A stretch of DNA of 64,000 bases, taken from NCBI RefSeq assembly GCF_020740795.1, contig NC_067302.1, forward strand, positions 1 through 64,000. The letters are read 5' to 3'. Position 1 is the first letter of the stretch, and every line of letters begins with the position of its first letter. Origin of the DNA: Apus apus. Taxonomy: Eukaryota > Chordata > Aves > Apodiformes > Apodidae. The position numbers and the translations under genes are program-made. Below, one piece after another: positions 21,736-34,600 of this stretch. The notes beneath the pieces are model-generated. The model saw nothing but the letters and a program-made list of their open reading frames with translations. It ran no database searches and was not told where the DNA came from.

Positions 21736-24700
21736 TCACTGGGTCCACTGCCACCAGCTTTTCCGTGTCCTCGGCACTGGTAACCTCAGCCCTTGGATGC
21801 GGAGCCTCGACTCCAGCCACACTGCCTGGAGGATGTGGAGCGTCTGCACTGCCAGGGAGGAGACCATGGCACTGGCGTCTTTCTCTGCCTGTCCTTGCAG
21901 GACTGTGGGGACAAAGCATGAAAGTTCAGGTGACAGCACAGTCCCCCCTCCAGACAGGGCACATTGCATCCCATGACTCGAGAGGCAGGAGGGAGCCAGC
22001 GGGCAGGGGGCTGGGCTGCTGGTCAGGAAGATCTCTCTCCAGAAACACCCCCCTCCCCATAGCCATGCTGGGAGCAGAGCCCCCCTGGCCCAGGCTGGGG
22101 GGCAGCTCCATGCCAGGCTCTTCCTCCTCCCGGTGTCCTCACTCACCCCCTTTGACATCCTCCACCTCGTGCTTGTGCACCCGCCGTCCGATGAGCCCTG
22201 GGGGGACACAGTGTGTCAGGGACCCCGCTGCCCACCAGGGACCCTGCCACCCATTCCAACCTCCTCGGGAGGGCTTATCCCAGGGTGCAGCATCGGGGAG
22301 GGGATGGGGGAGCCTCCTGCCGGGCCCATAGCCTGGGAGAGGGGGTGAAGGGGTGCCCGGGACACAGGCACCTCAGAAGAGGGAGGGACCCAGGGCTAGT
22401 GTCTCACCGATGACCCTGACAGCCTCACAGCGCAGGAGCTCCTGCGGGCTCTGCAGGTAGCGCTGGCTCTGGAGCAGGTGGTCCTTGGCCTTGCTCTTCT
22501 TTCTGGCCAGCTGTGGAGGGGAGAAGAGTTGCAGGTCTGGCACAGAGCTGTCCCCCAAGCTGGGTCATCCCCCCACCCAGGGCCACCCTTTTTCCCCCAG
22601 CAGGACATTCTCAGCTTCCCACCACGTGGCATCAGTGTTCGGAGGGAGCAGAGGGCTCCTTGGGGTGCCATCAGAGTGGCAAGGTCCCCTTTGGGACCCT
22701 GGGGCTGAGGACAGCCTGGAGCAGAGCCTGCTCCAGGAGGGTGCTCACAGCCCGGGGGCACAGCCCTCTGTCTCCTGGCTGGGCACGGGGCAGGGCGGAT
22801 CCGGGGGGTCGGGGTTGTGCTTACCAGGCACTCCCACAGCATCGGCGTCGGCACATTCTGGGCCAGCTTCACCAGCTGCCCCCACTTCAGGAACTGCCCA
22901 GCGCTGCAGAGGGCTTCCTGGGAGGCCTGGGGAGCAGCAGAGATGTCAGCAGCACTGCTGGTGGCACAGGACCCTGTGTCCCCCATCTCAGCAGGGCTCA
23001 GAGTCTGTCCCGGCCTGTGCAGGGCAGACGCACAAGCTGGGGACTGATGCTGCCACCAGGTTCAGCACCCTGGGGAAGATAAGAGTGACCACCCTCTCTG
23101 GCTGGACTCCTGTCTTGGCCTTGGCAGTCCCAGGGGCTGTGCAGGGTCAGCTGGGGTGGAAAGGGACCCACTTCCCCATCCATCTGGGCAGCAGGAGGAG
23201 CAGGGCAGCAGTGGGTGGGGGGGGGCTCTGACTGGTCCCAGGGACTGGGCAAGCTGTACCACCTTGTGACACACATTTGAAGGGGTTGGTGTCAGCAGTG
23301 CCCTGCCTAGGGGACCTCTCAGGCTGGGAATCCCACCTTGGCCACGGTCCTGTCCTGGTCGTGCAGGTGGAAGGCCAGGGGCAGCAGGCTGTTCCACACC
23401 ACCTTCTTCATTTTCTTCCTTTCACCTCGCAGCAGCCACATCAGGTTTTCAAAGAGTCGGATGGAGAGCTGCCGCACCGCGTCCGAGTCCTGAGGGAAGA
23501 GAGGAGCTCAGCCCCAGCCCCGTGGTGAGCAGGGGCTGACATGGAGGTGGGTGTCTCCAAGATGGCCTCAGCCAGCCCTGCTCCAAAAGGGAGGGAGCTG
23601 CAGCGTGCTGGGATCCCCGGGGCTGGGGTCCAGAGAGGGAGGCCCTGCAGAGGCCCGTCGGTTGCTGCCAGGGCAGGGTGCTGATCGGTGGGGCTCAGCA
23701 GGCCTGCAGCCCCCCTGCCACCACTGTCCCCCTGCAGCACGGAGACCGAGTGGGGGGGGGGGGCTGTTCATGGGGGTCTTTAGGACACAGCACAGAGCCC
23801 CCGAGGGCAGCGATGGGGTCTGGGGGCTGTGGGGCAAAGCAGCGGGGGGAGGCAAGTGGGTGATCCCGGTGCGGGGATCACAGGGTTCTCCCCCAGCCTC
23901 ACGTCGTCAAAGAAGTTCCAGAGCTTCTCAGCAACGGCCAGGGCAGTGAGGCTGCTCTCCTGGTCCTCCAGCAACAGCAGGACGGGACAGACAGCACTGG
24001 CTCCTTGCAGCCCCTCGGCTGCCCGCATCCCCACCAGATCCCTGGGCAGGCTGGTGGGCCTCCGGTGCTGCCTGGAAAGCTGCCCCACCTGCCAGCAGCC
24101 CCCACTGCGGCTGCTGCGTTTCACCCCGGGGCTCAGCACCCCAGGGCTCAGCACCCCACAGCCTGGCTCTGCAGAGCCCTTACTCCGGGCTGGTGGCTCT
24201 GGGGTGGCAGCAGGAGCCTGTTCCTCTTGGCCCTGCTGCCTCCCTCCTGGCACGGCACAGCCGTGGGGCAGGGCCCAGGGGGGCAGGAAAGCCAGCAGCA
24301 GCCAGCACAGATCCCAATGCCCGGAGCAGCCTGGGCCCTCCATTACCCACCACCTGCTGCTCCACGCTGGGCTGCTGTCCCAGCTGTCCCAGCCCTCCCC
24401 TGCTCACCATGTCAGGCCTTTTGGTGAGCTTGAGGACACCCTTGAGCACCAGGCTGGGCATCCCCAGGCACTGGCTCTGCAGATAGATGGGGAAGATCCC
24501 CAGGGCAAGGTCCAGCTCGTCGCTGAGGTCAGGGCAGTCCAGCATCTGAAACACAGGCAGCGGGGGCTGGCTCCAGCCATCAGCTCAGGGAAAGGATGCC
24601 GGGGGAGAGCAAGTGCAGACGGAGGCAGCAGGGCTTCTGGAGAGCCCCCGTGTCCCACAGCACAGGGGTTGCTGGCCTGCTCCTCCACAGTACCAATCAG

Positions 24701-27700
24701 AGCCCCCCCCCGCTGCCTCAGCTCCCCCCACAGCGCTGGGCGCAGGAGAGCTGAGCGTCGCAGGGGGCTTGGAGCAGTGCCACCAGGCTCACCTCCACCA
24801 GGAAGACCATGGCGACCATCTCCCAGGTGGGGTCCTCCACACTGAGGAGCTCTGCCAGAGAGCGGAAGATGGTCGTGCACAAAACTCTGGAGCTTTTCGT
24901 GATCTCCCTGGCAGAGGGGAAGGAGGCAGCGTCAGGCCTGAGCTGGGTGGTCTTTGGGGTTTGCACCAGTCTGGACATCACCAGTCTGCAGCACTTTGTC
25001 TGAGTGCCACCAGCGCCGAGGCAGTGTGGGGTGTCCAGTCCCTGAGGTGTGGGGAGAAGGGGCTCTCACCTGGCGATGATCTGCACTCCCCTGAGGTGCG
25101 TCTGGGTGCTGAGGAGGGCGTCCCAGCCCCCCTGCTCCTCGATGGCCAGCACTAGGCTCTCACCACCCATTTTGCAGAGCAACAGTCTCATGGACTGCAC
25201 TGCAGACCTGCACGAGGAGAAGGGCTCAGCTCCCATTGGGACTTCTGGCTTGGCTCCGGGGAACTGGCAGGGGTGAGAGGACAGGGAGGGAGCACCTGAT
25301 GGGAGTGAGCTGATCCCTTTGTTGCTCCATCCAGAAGATTTGCACCTGACGCAGCGTCAGCTCCGCGGTGAAGGACACTTGGAAAAGCAGCCCCAGGAAA
25401 AGCTCGTGGAAAACCTCCTGCAGCTCCAGCTCGTGGATGGCCTGCAGAGCATCTTCCTGCAGGAGGATCTCCCTTATCACCATGGTTGCCTGCAGAGGAC
25501 ACCCAGTCATTCAGATATCCCTGTGCCCCAGGGGAAGTCAAGGCTTGGGGTGGGACAGGAAGAGGAGTGGGAGCCCAGAACAGCTGAGAGCAGCCCAGGC
25601 CATCAGCGAGGCCTCATCAAGCAACTCACAGCCAGGGAGAGGATGCGCGGGTCGGCCCTGGTGGAGGTGGAGGTCTTAGGCAGCGACGGGTTTCTAAGCT
25701 TGCTGAGCAGCTCCTGCAGCACCTTCTCTGACGTCTGGGGCTCGCAGAGCATCGCCCTCCACATGGTCAAGGAGACACTGTGGGGAGCCAAGGGCTCTGT
25801 CAGAGGGGACATCCAAGAGGATGGGAGGCTGAAGTCCCTCAGGAGGGTCTTGGGTCGCCTTTCCATGTGAGAGGAGCCCCCAAGACTGGTGGGCCCTGCA
25901 CCTGGTGCACGTTGGGGAGCACTGCAGCAGGCTGGTCACCACCTCACTGAAGTATCTGCCTGTCATCTTCTTCAGGGTGCTTTCCAGGCAGCTGAGGGCC
26001 ACCACTGACTTGATGGAGAGCCAGTTCCCATAGATGGCACGCACGATGTTCAGCACCTGGAGGGGAGACATGGGTGGGAGTGGGAATGTCAGCAGGGCAA
26101 GCACCACCATTTCCCCCGCTCCCGCTGGGAGGTGATGATGAAGCTGGCCAGCTGGGCAATCCGTGCCACGGCCCTCTCCTGCACCTCTTCTGGCTGGGAA
26201 GTGGTGAATGGCAGCAGGAGCTGGGAGGAGAAAAGCTGCTGGTGTGGCACGGGGGTGGCAGGGCACAGCAGGGCAGGGCCAGGCTCGCTCCAGGCCAGCG
26301 CCTGGGATGGGGCACGTGTCCCTCTTGCCCCCTCGCAGCCACCTGCTGCGGCCAGGCAGGTCACTGCATCCTGCTCCTGCTGCTGCCCCTGTTGCCTTCC
26401 ACTCACTCCTCCCCCCAAAATGTCCCAGTGCCCCCCACCCAAGGCTTTAGGGTGGCCACCTCCCTGGGGTGAAACCTCTTGGATATGCCCCGTGGTGAAG
26501 CCAGCAGAGGAAGGCCCCAGGGCTGGGCTCCCCTTGCCTGACAGGCAGGTCCACCTGGGAGGGGTGTTGGGCAGAATGGGTGGAGGGCAAGGCTGCAGGG
26601 GTGGGTGTGGGGGCTGGGGCAGTCAGCAGGCAGGGGCCTGGGGGGGGAATATGGCAGGGGAAGGAGGGACGTTCTCCACCCCCTCCTTGCACCAGGAGTC
26701 GGGGGCACGGGGGGCACTGCTCAAGTCAGGGCTCACTGCCTGTGGGGACCCTGTGCCCAGGACAGACCTGCAAGATGGTCTGCAGATTCAGGACACCAAA
26801 GTCACCAGCGCTGCGTACCAGCTCCTGCAGCATGTTGTCCATGGTGGCCAGGGCCTGCAACGGGGAGAGAGGCTTGGGGGCAGCCCTGGAAGCCTGGAGG
26901 AGAACAACCGTGACCCTGCAGTGCCCAGGAAGGGGCCTTGGGCCTCGGGAGCTCCGTGAGGTTCCCCCCATCATGGTTTAACGCTGGGCTGGCAATGAAC
27001 AAATGACAGATGCTCTCTATTAAGCCCTCTCCCCTCCCAGAAAGAGAAAGAGGTGGACAACCCCACGACATACCTTGGAGTACAGGGAAGCCTCAGGGCC
27101 CTCCTTGCTCTCCAGCCGAGGCACGCGGAAGAGGCTGGAGAAGCAGGCATGAAGGAGGCTGCTCAGCCTCTCCCTCAGAAGCAGCCCCACTCTGCTGCAG
27201 GGACAGAAAGGTGCTCTTGGGACCCAGAAAGGAGGAGGCAGACCCCAGGGCTCGAGGTCTGGACTAACTCCACACCATGGGTGACATCTCAACCCCCTGA
27301 CACTGACAGTTGCCTCTGGAGGGAAAAGCCGGGGCAGCCCCTGCCCTGCTGTCTGCCTCCCCCTTGGCTCGAGGACTAGGGAAGCCCCCACCTGCGACCT
27401 GTGCTGCTGGGGCCAGCGGTCACCAGGGAGGCCAGACTGGGGGCTGGGGCAGGTACCTCATGGAGGTGATGGCCAGCATGGCTTGCTGCTGCACCGTGGT
27501 GTCCAGGGGGTCAGTGGGCTCATCTTGCAGCAGCCCCTGGGGAGCAGAGCGGGGTGTGACGGGGCAGGAACAGGGCAGTCTCCCTCGCTCAGCAAGAAGA
27601 GCCTGCGGGGCTGGCAGAGCCCGGGTGCCCCCACCCTGGCACCCCCTCCCCACTCAGCACCCAGAGGTCCCAAGCTCCGTGGCAGGAGGGGCTGTGCCCA

Positions 27701-28755
27701 TCACATAGCCACAAGCTGGCCGAGGGACCTGCAGACCTTCTCGATTCAAAGTCCTGGCTCCAGCCGAGCCACCCAGGGGCCTCTGGAGCATCTCCGAGAA
27801 CAGAGCCCGGAGGCAGTGTTCATCGGCAGCCAGCCCCGGCCTGGCCAAGCCCTCTCCTGCCCCCAGGGCTGTGCTGCTGCCCCCAGCCCTGCCTCAGCCT
27901 GCCTGCTCACCCCCTCACCTCGATGGTCTCCAGCACCTCCTCCTGGCAGAAGTAAAGCAAGTCCCACTCATTGGAGTCCTTGCTGGTGGTGGAGCAGATG
28001 GTGCAGAGGGCATCCAAAAACCTCAGCCCCTGGTCCTTTTGCTGCCAGCCGGACAGGAGACAGATGGACAGACAGTGTCAAGGGAGAGAGACAGCCGGGG
28101 GAGCCCAGCACAGCCCCCAGCATCAGCCCCTTCTGAGCATGGGCACAAAGAGTGGCCAGAAGACACAGGCCCAGCCTTGTACGAGTGGCCGTGGTACCTC
28201 TGGTCGGTTCCTGAGGAAGGCTTGGATGATGCTCAGGGTGTCTTCCTCCCCAGGCAGAGCCAAGGGAGAGCAGCACAGATCTGGCCGGGGGAGCTCGGGC
28301 AAGTCTAGGGGGCAAGGCAGGGGGGAACCATGAGCCCCGTGCCCAGCTCCCCGGGATGTCCCCAGCCCTGGCTCCAGGCTGGAACACTGCTGTCTCCTGT
28401 GCACCCCAGGGGGGAGGGCGCAAGGCTGGAGGGCAGCACGGGGAGGGGCCCCCGGCGTGCCCGGGTGAGGGATGCGCTGGCACCAGGGGCAGGGAGGGTC
28501 CCTGTCCGGGCTGCTGTGACGGGGCTGGGTCCCCGGCCGCTGCGCCCTGGGAGCCCCGATGCCAGCCTGGCTGGGGGGTGAGCCTGGCACAGGGCAGGGT
28601 GGGCAGCCCCTGCCCCCCGTGCCCACACTCTCACCCGGCCGCAGGGACTGGACCTCGGTCTTCTCGCAGGGCCCTGGCCCGGAGCTGGGAGCCGGGGAAT
28701 CGCCGGTCTCCACCCAGGCCTCCTTGGGCGGGCGGGGGGGTCGATCGTCCACCAT
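21736..28755 (-). CDS. Maestro heat-like repeat (MROH) family gene, central exons missing
   Basis: A HEAT-repeat helical protein, function unknown. Exons (minus strand, GT/AG borders, compatible phases): 28755-28635, 28304-28198, 28041-27919, 27536-27457, 27194-27074, 26854-26768, 26220-?, 26056-25902, 25777-25630, 25489-25296, 25207-25070, 24907-24793, 24545-24408, 24088-23903, 23489-23337, 22926-22825, 22510-22408, 22197-22147, 21902-21736 (stop). Family hallmarks: EEDTLSIIQAFLRN, RAVARIAQLASFI, VTSLLQCSPTCT, MWRAMLCEPQTSEKVLQELL, IEEQGGWDALLSTQTH, EDPTWEMVAMVFLVE, VSSLAVQTLHILQA. The exon starting at 26220 has no usable donor: its frame meets TGA at 26089-26091 and only about 30 bases separate that stop from the next exon. 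The exons that in relatives lie between these two (a CCTCK-type block and more) are absent. Skipping this exon keeps the frame and gives 762 residues. ATG at 28755 follows an acceptor (CTCCTGCAGC), so a 5' non-coding exon lies upstream. It may be a functional shortened paralogue or a pseudogene. Confidence 0.75.
26968..27052 (-). repeat. LTR 3'-end fragment in an MROH intron
   Basis: It closely matches 5670-5760 (shared GCTGGGCTGG and AACAAATGACAGAT blocks). It sits between exons 27194-27074 and 26854-26768. Confidence 0.65.
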
Positions 28756-29300
28756 GCTGCAGGAGGGAGGAAAGGCATGAGGGGCATCCCTCGCCCCCCG
28801 GGCTGCCCTGCCAGGGGGTGAGGCAGGCGTGGTCACATTGAAGGGGCTCTTTGCTCCCAGCCTGTCCCAACACCGTCTTGCTAGCCACTGTGGGGGCAAG
28901 GCTGGGGGACAGAAGGTGCCCCAATGTCACCCCCAAAGTCCCAGGTTGTCCCCTCCCCGGGCCCCCTGCAGCTGACCCGGAGCCCCACGGAGCCCTCCTT
29001 GCCCCGGGAGGACGGGACTGGCTCCCTCTTCCTCCTCCTCCCGCTCTGGGGCTCGGGCTCCTCTGTCCCGGGAGCAGCCCCCGTGCCGCGGGGACCCCTC
29101 TGTCCCCTGTCCCCTCGCTGCCGGCTGCTGCTGCTGCCCCCGGCTGTGGCCGGACACGCCGGAGCGCGGCCTCCGCACCTCAGCGCTCCGAGGCTCTTTC
29201 TTCTCAACACAGGATTCCGGGACAAGCCGCGGGATCCCCTCACTCTCTCGTTTCGATGCACCGGCACAGCGAGCAGCCTGCCGTGCGCTCCAGGTGGCAC
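28756..29300 (-). promoter_or_regulatory. GC-rich upstream region, probable MROH-like promoter or 5' exon
   Basis: The region is CpG-dense from about 28960 to 29240, immediately upstream of the first coding exon. A separate non-coding first exon is implied by the splice acceptor just before the ATG. No TATA box is evident. Confidence 0.4.
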
Positions 29301-29389
29301 CGCTTGAGCACGTCCAACAGCCCCAGGTGCAACCACGGGGGAGATCGGAACCATGGAGCGGGGAGGGGGGGTCCCGTGTGCCACACTAA

Positions 29390-32300
29390 GTGCCACAGCC
29401 TGACTGAGGAAGGGCATCGTGCAAGAACTGACTTTGGAAAGGCAATTCATCAAGAGCTTTACAGAGTGTCTCATATACATCTTCAACTTGGCAGAGAAGT
29501 TCTATATGGATAATTGGACCTAGGGAATACAGGAGGTGATAAAGAAGAACCAAAATCCAGAAGACTGACAGCTAAACCAGTCTTGGGCAGTTGGAGCTGT
29601 AGAAGTTTAGATATCATGTCCTTGAGGTGAACTTAGCTCAATTATAATTTCCTTGGCCTATTCCCAGGGATTTGACATTTTTGGCATTAGTGAAACCTGG
29701 TGGGATGAGTCCTGCAACTGCTGTGCCACAATGGATGGTTACAGGCTTTTCAGGAGGGATAGACAGGGTAGGAGAGGTGAGGGGCTAGCATTGAATATAG
29801 TAGATGGGCTGGAATGTGTGGAACTTGCAATTGTTGATGGCATAGTTGAGAACCATTGGGTAAGAATTAAGGGGCAAACAATTAAAACAGATGTTGTCGT
29901 GGAAGTTTGCTACAGGCCACCCAATCAGGATGAGGAAACTGACACGTCATTCTTTCGGGAACTACAGGACCCATCCAAGTCATCTGTACTTGTCCTCATG
30001 GGGGATTTCAATTTGCCAGATATCAACTGTGACCATCACACAGCTGGTACAAACAGGTCCAGAAGATTCCTAAACTATCTGGATAACTTTATGGTACAGG
30101 TGTTGAGAGAACCAACCAGGAAAGGTGCCTTCCTCGATTTGTTACTTGTAAACAGAGAAGGTCTTGTGGGTAGTGGTGACTGGAGGCTGCCTTGGCCACA
30201 GTGACCATGAAGCAGTCAAGTTTAACATCTACGGTAATAGAAGGAGAACTAACAGTAAGACCTCAACTCTGGACCTGAGGAAAGCAGACATCAGGTTGCT
30301 TGGAGAACTGCTTGGTAAGGTCTCTTGGGAAAAAGCTTTTCAAGATGCTGGGGTCCAACAGCACTGGTCACTCTTTAAGCACCACCTCCTAAGAGCACAA
30401 GGCCAGGTGATTCCAAAATGCTGGAAGTCAAGCAGGCAAAGTAGAAGGCCACCCTGGCTGAGCAGGAATCTCCTACTAGAACTAAGGCACAAAAGGAAGG
30501 TTTATGGCCAGTGGAAGGAAGGACAGACATCATGGAGAGCTATGGGGATGCTGTTTGCCACTGTAGGGCAGAAATCCATGCAGCTAAAGCTCAACTAGAG
30601 TTGAAGCTGCCTGCACTGTGAAGGATAATGAAAAGGGCTTTTAAAAATATGTTAATAGCAAAAAGCAGGCCAGAAATAACATTGGTGCATGACTTGATCA
30701 TGGACACCTCATAAACAGGTATATAGACAAGGCAGAGATGTTTAATGCTTTGTTCACCTCAGTCTTCAACACTGATGATGGGTTTGAGCACCCCCAGAGC
30801 CCCGGGCTAGAGAACCATGACTGTGCAAATTATAATCTCCCAATCAGCCCTGAACTTGTGTGGGATTTGCTGCTCCAGCTGCATCCTTGTCAGTTGATGG
30901 GGCTGATGAGATTAATCTAAGGGTATTTAAAGAGCTTGTGGAGGTCATAGCGAGACCTCTCTCAATGATTTTTCAATCCTCTTGGGAATCTGGAGAGGTA
31001 CCAGTTTACTGGAAGTTGGCAAATGTTGTCCCAGTCTTCAAGAAGGGCACAGGGAAGACCCCAGTAACTACAGGCCTGTTAGTCTCACCTCAGTGCCTGG
31101 TAAGATTATGGAGAGGATTATTCTGGGAACTATTGAAAATACCTAAAAGACAATGCAGTCATTGGTCCCAGCCAACATGGGTTTGTTAGGGGAAGGTCCT
31201 GCTTGACTAACTTGATTTCTTTCTATGACAAGGTTACCCACGTAGTTGACCAAGGGAAGCCAGTTGATGTAATCTTTCTAAATTTCAGAAAGACCTTTGA
31301 TACTGTCTCTCACAGTAACCTTCTAAATAAGATGTCCAGCATCCAGCTGGACAAGCACATAATGCATTGGGTGAGCCCAATTGATGAGCCAAGCTCAAAG
31401 GATCATAGAAATGGGTTCACATCAGACTGGCATCTGGTCACTAGCAGGGTTCCACAGGGATCCATCTTAGGGCCAGTACTCTTCAATATATTCATATATG
31501 ACTTAGATGTAGGACTTGAAGGCCTACTTATGAAGTTTGCAAACGATACTAAATTGGGAGGAGCAGCTGACACTTTCAAGGGCAGAGAGGCCCTGCAGAG
31601 GGCTCTGGACAAATTAGAGAGCTGGGCAGATGCCAACTGCATGAAGTTTAACAAGGAGAAATGCTGGATTTTGCACCTGGGACATGGTAACCCAGGATAT
31701 ACAGACAGTCTGGGGAGCAAGAGGCTGGGGAGCAGCCCTGTGGAGAGGGATCTGGGGCTTCTGGTCGATGGCCAGTTGAACATGAGCCAACAGTGTGTCC
31801 TGGCAGCCAGGAGGGCCAACCAAGTCCCGGGGCGCATCAAGCACGGCATCTCCAGCCGGTCCAGGGAGGGGACTGTCCCACTTTACTCGGCACTGGTGCG
31901 GCCCCATCTTGAGTCCTGGGTGCAGGTTCAGGTGCCACAGCACAAAAAGGATATAAAGCTACTGGAGGGTGTCCAGAGGAGGCCACGAGGTTGGGGAAGG
32001 GTTTAGAGGGGATGCCGTATGAGGAGCAGCTGAAGGCACTTGGTCTGTTCAGCCTGGAGAAGAAGAGACTGAGGGGAGACCTCATGGCAGCTCCTGCTTC
32101 CTCATCAGGGAAGGAGGAGGAGGAGCTGACCTCTCTGGTGACTAATGATAAGATCTGAGGGAATGGTAGGAAGATGTGCAGGGGGAGGTTTAGGTTGGAC
32201 ATTAGGAAGAGATTCTTCACCCAGAGGGTGGTGGAGCACTGGAACAGGCTCCCCAGGGAAGCAGTGATGGCACAGAACCTGACAATATTCAAGAAACACT

Positions 32301-32535
32301 TGGACAACACCCTCAGGGACATGGTGTGAACTTTGGGGTGTCCTGTTCTGGGGCAGGAGCTGGACCTGGTGATCCAGGCTGTCTGAGGAGGTGGTTGAGC
32401 CACCATCCCTGGAGACATATAAAAAGACAGATGTGGTGCCAGGGGACAGGGTTTAGTGGTGGACGTGGCAGAGTTAGGGTAGTGGTTGGACTTGATGATC
32501 TTGAAGGTCTTTTCCAACCAGAATGATACTGGGTA
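29390..32535 (+). mobile_element. Long CR1 LINE copy, about 3.1 kb, degenerate
   Basis: Plus-strand CR1 ORF2 is recognisable over its whole length in several frames. Endonuclease: FDIFGISETWWDES, VCYRPPNQDEE, VLMGDFNLPDINC, at 29650-30140. Reverse transcriptase: VDVIFLNFRKTFDTVSH (motif A, catalytic Asp changed to Asn) near 31258, [17 protein letters not shown] (motif B) near 31440, and MKFANDTKLGG, where FADD has become FAND, near 31530. C-terminal part: [19 protein letters not shown] near 31855. The 3' end is at the 'gatgatcttgaaggtctttt' phrase near 32494. Frameshifts, stops and the two lost catalytic aspartates show an old dead copy. Confidence 0.88.
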
Positions 32536-32904
32536 ATGTCATGATAATACTAAATATCACAGCCCCAGGTCAAAAAGACCCCTGCCCAGGTGAAGACGAT
32601 TCCCTGAGCATTTGTGACAGTAGAAATAGCCATGTAGCCATATGATAACTATATGTAAAGCACTATAAAGCACTATGAGGGGATGGACTTGGAATCTCAC
32701 TGACTCTTTAGTTTTGTGTATAAATATGTCATGAACAATCTTGCTTGGGGTGCTTGGTTTGTGGGGAGGCACCAAACCCCCAGCTTTGTACAAACTGCAA
32801 CAATGTCTCCTTCCTAAACGTGGTCTCTTTGTCTGCCTTTCCAGAGAGATCTTAAACCAGTAACTTTTTGGTTCCCCCACAAGCTTAATTCCTTCACCAT
32901 TAGT
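32536..32904. other. Intergenic, no gene recognised
   Basis: Nothing identifiable between the CR1 end and the C/T-rich tract. Confidence 0.4.
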
Positions 32905-33745
32905 CCCACACCCCTTTGGTTCCCCCATTCAGTTGCCACCTCCTTCCCCTTCCCCCCCAGTTTCATGTCCCAGATTTTGTTTCCTCCCAATTTAATTTCT
33001 TCATTTATTTCCTCCCCAGCTTATCCCCCCCAACTTTGCTCCCTTCCCTATTAGTCGTGTTCCCCCCAAATTTCACTCCTCCCCTCACTCCCCCATTTAA
33101 TCCCCCTAATTTAATTCTTCAATTTAACCCTACCATTTAATTTCCCCTCAATTTAATCCCCTAATTTAGACCCCCCAACTTTACTCCCCCTCCATTTCAG
33201 TGTGTGGACCCCTACATTTCAGTGTCCCCCCAAATTTCACACACACACTCCCTTCAGTGTCCCTCCCCAAATTTCATCCCCCCCAATTCTGTCTCCCCTC
33301 CATTACCCACCCAAATTTTAGTCCTCCCCCCAATTTGATGCTGCCCAACTCTCACTCCCACTCCCCAGCAGCAGGGCCAGAAGCACCTCCATTTCCCCCC
33401 CCCCCCATTTAAATCCCCCAATTTAGCCCCCCTCTTTCAGTCTACCCCCAAATTTCAGCCCTCCTCTAATCTCCCCCTTTAATTTCGTCCCCAGTTTAAT
33501 CCCCTGATTTAATTCCCCTCCAATATAGACCCCCAACTTTGTTCCCCCCACAAATTTCAGGTCATGCCCCTTAAATTTCCCCCCTGATTTGATCCCATCA
33601 TTCAACTCCCCCAATTTTACCTCTCCCCCAGTTTCACTGCCCCCCAAATCTTACTCCCCTCCCCCCACAGCAGGCAGGGCTGGCAGCACCTCCCTCCCCC
33701 AATTTAATCCCCCCCAATTTCAGTACCTCCCCTCAAAGACCCACT
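32905..33745. repeat. C/T-rich degenerate satellite
   Basis: About 840 bases consist of loosely repeated units of 15-20 bases built from a CCCCC run plus AATTTAAT or AATTTCA (for example 'ccccccaatttaatccccc'). The repeat is too diverged for a fixed period. A sub-block with 'agcaggcagggctggcagcacctcc' near 33668 resembles 'agcagggccagaagcacctcc' near 33369, which suggests a larger duplication of about 300 bases. Confidence 0.8.
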
Positions 33746-34039
33746 GCTATACTTGGAAACATGAGCAGTGTGTTAGACACTTTGCTTTAAGATTAGATCA
33801 CTATGATCTAACATAAAATATCAAAACATCCCTCATTAAATGCTCATGAAAAATGAGTTGATCAACATTGATGGAAAAGCATAGTCTGACCAGCCAACAA
33901 TCACTGACTCCAAATGCAGGAAGACCAAGCCTGCCACTCCCAGTTTCTCACAGGCACTTCCAATTGACCAAATTGAGACTTGCTTAAAATAGAATTATAT
34001 TGAATTAAAACAATTTTCTTCTCAACCCCCCTCTTAAAG
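33746..34039. other. Intergenic, no gene recognised
   Basis: Ordinary A/T-richer sequence with no feature I can name. Confidence 0.35.
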
Positions 34040-34215
34040 ACCACCTGGATGATCCACTAGATGATCTTTAAGGTGGGTGCCCCATCCCTGGCAGTGTTGA
34101 AGGGCAGGCTGAATGGAGCTTGGAGCACCTGGTCTGGCGGGAGGTGTCCCTGCCCATGCAGGGGATAGGACTGGATGGTCTTTAAGGTCCTTTCAACCCA
34201 AACCGTTCCATGATT
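34040..34215 (+). mobile_element. CR1 LINE 3' end (plus orientation)
   Basis: It contains 'tagatgatctttaaggt', 'tgcccatgcaggggatagga' and the terminal 'ttccatgattct' phrase. Confidence 0.75.
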
Positions 34216-34476
34216 CTCTACAGATGTATGGATGTGCCCTGGACCCAGAGCTATCTCACACCTGCGTGTGACCCAGGACCAAAGAGATTTTGTTCCCACA
34301 GGGCTCTGAAAGGTAGGACAGCCCCACAAACTGCCTGAAAGAGGGACACAGGATCCTGACATGTCACATGTGCCACACAGGGAGCAAGACTGCAGAACCT
34401 GTTCAGGGCAGCTTGGGTAAAAATAATTTCAACATGTGGGCCGAATTCCCAACTTGCTGCCAAAAGCTGTTCCTGC

Positions 34477-34600
34477 ACTTTCTTAGAATCATGGAATGGT
34501 TTGGGTTGGAGGGATCTCAAAGACCATCCGTTCCCAGCCCCCTGCATGGGCAGGGACACCTCCCACCAGACCACAGAGCCCTGGGTCTGTAACCCAGTGT
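34477..34600 (-). mobile_element. CR1 LINE 3' end (minus orientation)
   Basis: It begins 'agaatcatggaatggtttgg' and runs into 'tgcatgggcagggacacctc', the reverse of the copy at 34040-34215. The two form an inverted pair about 260 bases apart. Confidence 0.8.

Noticed and set aside
21150-25000. Long ORFs on the plus strand opposite the MROH-like gene (up to 338 codons)
   Set aside because: GC-rich antisense shadows. The minus strand has exons with correct phases and family motifs.
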